Assembly (NCBI GenBank): GCA_903813345.2
Contig: CAIIXF020000002.1
Location: 21,158,455-21,222,454 of the forward strand
Origin: Owenia fusiformis
Lineage: Eukaryota > Annelida > Polychaeta > Sabellida > Oweniidae
Length of the DNA stretch: 64,000 bases
Direction of reading: 5' to 3'
Positions 58,431 to 64,000 of this stretch are shown here, one piece after another. A model generated the notes under the pieces. It saw nothing but the letters and a program-made list of their open reading frames with translations, did no database searches and was not told the DNA's origin. The position numbers were made by a program, and so were the translations under genes. The first letter of the stretch is position 1. Every line of letters starts with the position of its first letter.

Positions 58431-59445
58431 TAAATTTGTCTGGTTTAGAAATGAAACAGACAAGTATATCTTTTTCACTTGTCCACTTGAATTCTGAATA
58501 TGTACAATTTATGAATTCATTTGAGACTTTTGAGAATATGTTACATGACATGTATAGACATGACCATCTTGAACTTTTGTTTTTGGAGACTTTATCTTAA
58601 AAGGGATGTCATTTTCTTAAACGTTTTAAGAAGAACCGTTTAAGAGAGCGATATCAGTTTTAACAGATAATATTACATTGACAGGTACTTCAAAAATCTT
58701 GGTACTTAAAAAGTCACTTTAAAAGAACGAACCATTAGATAATCTTTAGGGGGTCTAGCCTTTACCAGCAACCAGAATATTATTTTTAAGATAATTGAAC
58801 TCTAATTTTTCTTTTCGTGTTTTGAACCAATCGTGTTCATAATAGAAAAAGATATGTAGGCCCTATGCCTGGAAATCTTAGTTCCTTGGATTTAGTACCT
58901 TCCATTTCACAACTTTAAAAGAGTGCCTCAATTACGGTTGCTACAGCAACTATATCACGGGGGAAAGTCACCCACCTCCTCACTGAAGCTTTTACACCCA
59001 ATAGCAATCCTACAGTCGTCATAGAGCAAGAATTCGTTGAGGGTTTTATCTACCCTTGATTTTTGGGGAGGAGCTAATGAACCCTCCCCTACCTAGACAT
59101 AGAGTCTGATAGGTCAATGTCATAAGTACAAACGTGTTTGATTAATAGTTCATTATCACCAAGGCAATAGTAAAACGCTTCTATCATATCAAGAAGTGTC
59201 ATATCAAATATTGCATCATCTATGCTGAGTCAAAAACAACATATTTTGTGGCTATCGTGTCCACTCGAGGAGGTTACTGTAATTTGAAATAGAGGCATTG
59301 ACACTTCGCATGATATTTATTGACCTCTCTTTGAATCAGGTTTATCATTAATTAGTAATCATGTATTTTGATATGTTAAGCAAGGTAGAAAATAGTGATA
59401 TCACCATAGTAACGATATACATGTATACAGGAGTGACCCCAATGT
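58431..59445. other. non-coding stretch, nothing recognised
   Basis: A 63-codon frame at 58409-58600 has no domain. Confidence 0.45.
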
Positions 59446-59447
59446 TG

Positions 59448-59552
59448 TGAATTGGAAGAAAATGCCAAAAACTGGACACTTTATTCAAATTTTTTAGAGA
59501 AAAATTGATTGGAATAGTCATGAGCAGACGACAATAATCATGAGCAGACGGC
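59448..59552 (-). repeat. family A dispersed repeat with a duplicated end
   Basis: AAAATGCCAAAAACTGGACA and TTTATTCAAATTTTTTAGAG, then TCATGAGCAGACG appears twice (59518 and 59538), a 20 bp duplication of the outer end. Confidence 0.75.
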
Positions 59553-60255
59553 CAATTGATGCGTGTGTAGTTTATCAATGTCCCAAGTGTCAGTGGTCGA
59601 CTGACATGATAAACTTGTAAACATGAGACACTGACTTATAAATTATATACACCCATTCTTAAAGTGGCGTCCTATTAATATTTTCACTTCTCCCTTTCTC
59701 TGAAATTAGAACGCCGCGCCCCATCTTCAAGTTTTTCTAAATAATGCAGACATTTATCTCTGTGCTTCATCTTGTTCTTTCTTGCTCTTTTCTCAAACAG
59801 TTGTATATTCAAATGTGTCACTTCAACAATTTTTTTGTTTTTGGGAACATATAAAGAAAGGTGTGCTGGGTAGGAGATAAATACACTTTTATTCATTTTT
59901 AAAAGGAGTTTGATAAATTAATCAAGAAATTACATTGGTAAAGAGACATTGTTATTTGTATTCCCAAATCCTTTTAATTAGTTAAATGGCCCTTTATGAT
60001 AATCCCTTTGTCTTCTCAATTCTCCTCAAAACTCTCTCAAATGCATAAACATTGTGGTGACACATTGTGTCTTGTTGTCAGTGTCTACTTATGAAGATAT
60101 GTTCCAGAGTTTTAGCATTTTATCTTACGATTTATCCAATAGAATTCATTTGTTTAATAAAAAATAATAATGTCAGTGGTGGTTTTCTGTATCTAAATTC
60201 ACATGTTTTGTTAAAGGTAACTACAATTTAAGGAAAATCATTTTTAAATTGGTTT
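59553..60255. other. non-coding stretch, nothing recognised
   Basis: No supported feature. Confidence 0.45.
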
Positions 60256-60257
60256 GC

Positions 60258-60308
60258 AGGAGAAGGGTGTCCACCAGAGAGAGGTGTTCACTAAGGCTGG
60301 TTTTACTG
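60258..60308 (+). mobile_element. pogo/Tigger-like right half
   Basis: GGAGAAGGGTGTCCACCAG, AGGTGTTCACTAAG and terminal GGTTTTACTG followed by TA. It closely matches the right half of 60805-60965. Confidence 0.65.
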
Positions 60309-60664
60309 TACATATATATTGATGGTTCAGAATATCAGTTTAATTTGAAATGCCAAGTATACGTTGTTAAAAAATAATTAATTAACAAGAAGCCCTGTCA
60401 CTTTGAAATTGCCATTTTCATCATATTTCTTGAATTCATATCTTCTTGATTTCACAATTTATCAATGTATTCAAGTTATTTGAAAACATGATATTTTTAC
60501 AGTTAGTCTAATTGACCCCTTCACAAAAAACCAACTGGGCATTTCTTATTCACATCTCATCTATTTTAAGTTGATGAAGTGATTTGTGTTTTTGACATTT
60601 TTATGTATAGCCAGACTGGACAGCTATCATGCGCTTCTATTATGCCTTTTATACTGGTAATGTA

Positions 60665-60748
60665 CAGTAAAACCATTATATTCATACAACTCTCTTATCT
60701 GAACACCTCTCAATGTGATATTTTTTTCTCAGTCCCAATTTTGTAAGC
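60665..60748 (+). mobile_element. pogo/Tigger-like left half
   Basis: TA then CAGTAAAACCATTATATTC, with ATCTGAACACCTCTCAATG as in the 38.6 kb copy. It breaks off at the GGTTGG-rich sequence. Confidence 0.65.
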
Positions 60749-60804
60749 TTTGTTGTTGATTGGTTCGTTTAGGTTGGTTGGCTTAGAAAGGTTGGTTTAA
60801 GTTA

Positions 60805-60965
60805 CAGTAAAACCTGTGTGTATTGAACATTTTTTCCAAGAACAACCGTCCAGTGTTGGTAGGTGTTCACTACAGACTCAGAAAGGGTAATTCATACAGA
60901 AGTCGGTTATATCCAGAGAAAGGGTGTCCACTAGAGACAGGTGTTCACAAAGACTGGGTTTACTG
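60805..60965 (+). mobile_element. pogo/Tigger-like non-autonomous element, TA duplication
   Basis: TA at 60803-60804 and 60966-60967. Ends CAGTAAAACCTGTGTG and the complement of CAGTAAACCCAGTC. AGGTGTTCAC appears twice inside. Confidence 0.8.
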
Positions 60966-61137
60966 TAGTTGATTGGTTTAGGTTGGTTGATTTAGATTGG
61001 TTGGTTTAGGTTGATTTGTTTACGTTGATTAGTTTATATAGGTTGATTTGATAGGCTGGTTTAGGTTGGTTGGTTTAGGTTGATTGGTTTAGGTTGATTG
61101 GTTTAGATTGGTTGGTTTAGGTTGATTGGTTTAGGTA
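60966..61137. repeat. TTGATTGGTTTAGG-type minisatellite
   Basis: Irregular 14 bp units mixing GGTTGGTTTAGG and TTGATTGGTTTAGG. Shorter runs precede it at 60751-60802. The flanking pogo-like half and whole element suggest the array expanded next to them. Confidence 0.75.
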
Positions 61138-61635
61138 GGTATAGTCGGGGCCATTCCACAGTTAAGTAAGCCACATCAACTCTACCTACCTAGACACCCT
61201 TTCTCTGTATGACCCACTGCTCCCTGCCTTTAATTCACCAATTCTTCGTAAGTCTTCCAAAAATATTTGTGATGTCCCTTGTTTTTCTGACAATGAACAT
61301 GCTTTTGATACACAGAGTACATGGCCTTCAGTGACAGTTTGTTATTTAATTTCAAGAGAAGTGAAATGTCAGTACAACCAGTTTTGAACTGAATACAAGC
61401 CAACAGGAAATGTTAACTAACTCATAGATCATTTCATTTTCAATATTTGAATCATATCTCCAAGTTTGTATTAATTTTATCGTTAACAGGAAATGAAAGC
61501 TTTTACTCCAATAAGAGATACATCTGATCTCATCAAGATCTCCTAAAACACTGTTAATCAAGATAACAGAATCCCACGAATAATTTATCAGAGAGGCATG
61601 ATTTTCTAAACCATTTAGATTCAAAAAGAGAGAAT
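61138..61635. other. non-coding stretch, nothing recognised
   Basis: A 96-codon minus frame (61352-61642) has no domain. Confidence 0.45.
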
Positions 61636-61637
61636 TT

Positions 61638-61748
61638 TCCACAAAATAAACTAAACAGAAAAGAAGATAACACCCAAATTATACAGATTTACAAGAAAAT
61701 CAAACATTTCATTGAGGATTTATAGAGAAATTGAGTAAAATCAGCATG
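61638..61748 (-). repeat. family A dispersed repeat, minus orientation, partial
   Basis: AAATTATACAGATTTACAAG, AAAATCAAACATTTCATTG, AGAGAAATTGAGTAAAATC; the GAGCAGACGG end is lost. Confidence 0.6.
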
Positions 61749-62615
61749 GCTATAGAGAATTATTTGTACCAAGATTTCAATTTTTGTTGATGTCCAGACT
61801 AAGCCAAGATAAGGAAACTGACACTAAACCAATATGCTCATCAACATTATTAATATTTTGGGGCTTGGATTCATCTTGTAAGGCTTTCAATAGAATGAGG
61901 GGGGGAAGCCGCATGCATATAGCTATCTAATGCGATAGTAAGGATGTAACTCATGCATATACCATCTTATCTCTTTTCTTAGTCTTTTTATATTAACTAG
62001 ATGAGCATTAAATGAATGTATTGAGTACTATTAAAAAACAATCCTACTGAACTTGAAAATCCCTTTCAGCTCTTGCAATGGAAAAATATTTGGGGTTAAT
62101 TTTCAAACTTTTAGGCCCATTTTTAAAGAAAATGAACTCCTTTCTTCATAATCAGGAGGTCATTTCTCCCAGTTCAGTTGCAAGACAAAAACAAAAAATG
62201 GGTACTTTACTTGTGTAGCTTATACATTATGTACCCCTCGCTGCAAGTAACCCTTGTTAAGAGTTGGAATTTGCATCATTCACCTGTACTCTTTTAATAA
62301 GCACAATCAATCTAGCTTTATTCAATTAAAAAATACAGCTACCCAGACACTCAACATTGCAGGCACTATATTTTCTGCCTTCATAATTAGCTGGTATTCA
62401 TTCCTCAAACAAACCAAAGACCATAAAGCATACTTCTGGGCCGTTATCAAGACATAATCAGCAACTGTAGAAACATTTATACACCAGAATGTAGTATTTT
62501 ATAACTTTTCTGCACTCCTCAGAGTATAGTATTTTACATCTTTTCTCTGTCTCTCAGAGTAACAAGAGTCCTTTGTTCAAAGGCTGTTCAATAATTACTA
62601 ATACAAATGGTCTCA
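61749..62615. other. non-coding stretch, nothing recognised
   Basis: Two related AGAGTATAGTATTTTA... / AGAATGTAGTATTTTATAAC words near 62487-62540 are the only repetition seen. Confidence 0.45.
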
Positions 62616-62619
62616 TTTT

Positions 62620-62740
62620 TATGTCACCACCAAAAAGTGTTGACATATTGTTATGGTCTTTTTTGTGATGGCGGTTGGTGATCGGACGGGGGCGGTTGGT
62701 AGTTGGAAATCTGTGTCTGACTGTCTGTAACAAATTCGTA
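62620..62740 (+). repeat. dispersed repeat family C, 5' part
   Basis: TATGTCACCACCAAAAAGTG, ATATTGTTATGGTC and CTGTCTGTAACAAATTC. This copy shows the longest 5' extension of the family. Confidence 0.65.
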
Positions 62741-62789
62741 CAACTTCCAACAACTTAACAAATACTGTTTAGACTGACTTACACGTTTT

Positions 62790-62902
62790 CTGAAGTTCAA
62801 ATCTGATGTTAGATTTAAGATTTGATCTTCAATGACTTTCTCAAGGAAAAGAAAAGGTAAAAAAGGTATTTTTTCAACTTCAAGTTGACCAAATTTTTTT
62901 AT
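62790..62902 (+). repeat. family D unit, isolated copy
   Basis: GAAGTTCAAATCTGATGTTA, TTTGATCTTCAATGAC and TTTTTTCAACTTCAAG match the units of the array at 63.5-64 kb. Confidence 0.75.
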
Positions 62903-62929
62903 CACACCATCGGTTGGATATAGTCCTCA

Positions 62930-62982
62930 TCCTGGTCGTGATCGTGGTCGTGGTCGTGATCGTGGTCGTGGTCGTGATCGTC
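62930..62982. repeat. (CGTGATCGTGGT)-type short tandem repeat
   Basis: CGTGAT and CGTGGT hexamers alternate about nine times. On the minus strand they would read as alternating Asp-His, which explains the acidic/His tail of the frame at 62902-63189. Confidence 0.85.
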
Positions 62983-62990
62983 CCGCTTTT

Positions 62991-63425
62991 TGTCATCGCC
63001 GTTTAAGGAAAACTGCTCATCAGATTTTCTCCAAATTCGCAGAGATGATAGAGCATATAGAGTACTAGAGCTGATTAACTTTTGGGTGGCCATCTTGTTT
63101 TCTGGCGGCCATTTTGAAGGTTTTTCGAAAAATCTTGTCATCGCCATTTCAGGAAAACCGCTCATTGGATTTCCTTCAAATTTACACAAATGATAGAGGA
63201 TATCAAGTACTACAGCTGATTAACTTTTGGGTGGCCATCTTGTTTTCTGGCAGCCATTTTGAAGATTTTTCGAAAAATCTTGTCATCGCCATTTCAGGAA
63301 AACCGCTCATCGGATTTCCTTCAAATTTACACAAATGATAGAGGATATCAAGTACTACTGCTGATTAACTTTTGGGTGGCCATCTTGTTTTCTGGTGGCC
63401 ATTTTGAAGGTTTTTTGGAAAATCT
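62991..63425. repeat. 145 bp x 3 tandem array
   Basis: Units at 62991-63135, 63136-63280 and 63281-63425 share GTGGCCATCTTGTTTTCTGG and CCATTTTGAAG. The second and third are closest to each other. The 145 bp period is not a multiple of three, so the overlapping frames here are not repeat proteins. Confidence 0.9.
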
Positions 63426-63540
63426 TGTTTCTTGTTCTTGAAATTTGTAAACATAATAGGAGAACAGTTTTCCTGGTTCATAGTGTCTGCCTATTTGATG
63501 GTGTGATCTCGTTCACGTCCTGTGCCTTGTTTTAAAATCA

Positions 63541-64000
63541 TCGACAAGTTTTTTTTAGGTTCAAATCGGACTATAGATTTGAGACTTGACCTTCAAAGAC
63601 CTTCTTAAGGTAAAAAAAGATTTGACCTTCAATTACCTTCTTGGGGTCAAAAAAAGTCTAAAAGGTCTTTTTCAACTTACTCCAAATTGACCATTTTTTC
63701 AAAATCATCTACAAATTCTCAAAAGTTCAAATCTGACTATAGATTTGAGACTTGACCTTCAAAGACCTTCTTGCTTCAAATTGACTAAATTCTTTTTTTT
63801 AAATCATATACAAGTTCTCAGAAGTTCAAATCTGACTTTAGATTTGAGATTTCACCCTCTATGACCTTCTCAGGGTCAAAAAAGGTCTTTTTTTTCAACT
63901 TGCTTCAAATTGACCAATTTGTTTTTCAAAATCATCTGCAAGTTCTCAAAAGTTTAAATCTGACTATAGATTTGACCTTTCATGAGCTTCTCAGGGTCAA
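63541..64000. repeat. family D tandem array, runs off the window
   Basis: About four units of 100-165 bp begin near 63541, 63709, 63808 and 63936. Each carries AAATCTGACT(A/T)TAGATTTGA and most carry TGACCTTC / CTTCTCAGGGTCAA blocks. Unit length varies because an internal CAAAAAAGGTC segment is present or absent. Confidence 0.8.

Noticed and set aside
62902-63189. 95-codon minus frame with an Asp-His repeat, as a metal-binding protein
   Set aside because: The Asp-His run is the translation of a hexamer microsatellite, and the remainder is the 145 bp array in antisense.
1-64000. tRNA, rRNA or other structured RNA genes
   Set aside because: No cloverleaf with A/B box-like words and no rRNA-like conserved stretch was recognised on reading. 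A covariance-model scan was not possible here.

Overview
This window looks like non-coding DNA from a large, repeat-rich animal genome, most likely a marine invertebrate. A mollusc or another lophotrochozoan is my guess, from the style of the repeats rather than from any gene. The sequence is strongly AT-rich, has no dense open reading frames, and contains no convincing protein-coding gene, rRNA or tRNA on either strand. The longest ATG-to-stop frames (about 90 to 158 codons) are shadows of tandem repeats, transposon arms or T-rich sequence. The window is either intergenic or lies inside one very long intron; the sequence alone does not decide.

What can be annotated is repeat content. The dominant item is a dispersed repeat of about 165-180 bp, here called family A. 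It starts near TGTCCGTCTGCTCATGC and ends near AAAACATGACCAT. About 40 whole or partial copies occur from one end to the other, in both orientations, and by eye they cover close to a tenth of the window. Smaller dispersed families are B (about 18.2, 25.5 and 43.3 kb), C (about 32.7, 47.4, 57.8 and 62.6 kb) and D (62.8-64 kb).

DNA transposon remnants with visible ends include: a decayed piggyBac-like element with TTAA flanks (2659-3354); a 3.5 kb element with about 530 bp inverted arms and a TTAAC duplication (7603-11136); a near-perfect 414 bp palindrome between TTAA sites (39541-39954); a GTAGCCAGG-ended family, three copies of which have exact 5 bp target duplications; TA-flanked pogo-like elements starting CAGTAAAACC (4.8, 38.6, 52.0, 55.5 and 60.3-61.0 kb); and two other TA-flanked mariner-type elements (55081-55164, 55690-56154). 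Two 3' ends of non-LTR retrotransposons are visible (8237-8577 plus strand; 58141-58430 minus strand).

Tandem arrays include a perfect 313 bp duplication (9636-10261), a 103 bp pair (15776-15968), an approximately 32-unit 27/30 bp minisatellite with a higher-order 214 bp period (40310-41335), a 16 bp x 4 array (53976-54039), a TTGATTGGTTTAGG-type array (60966-61137), a 145 bp x 3 array (62991-63425) and a 100-165 bp array that runs off the right edge (63541-64000). No genes act together here; the window is a record of nested transposon insertions and tandem expansions. Coordinates of diverged repeats are by eye and are good to about 5-15 bp.
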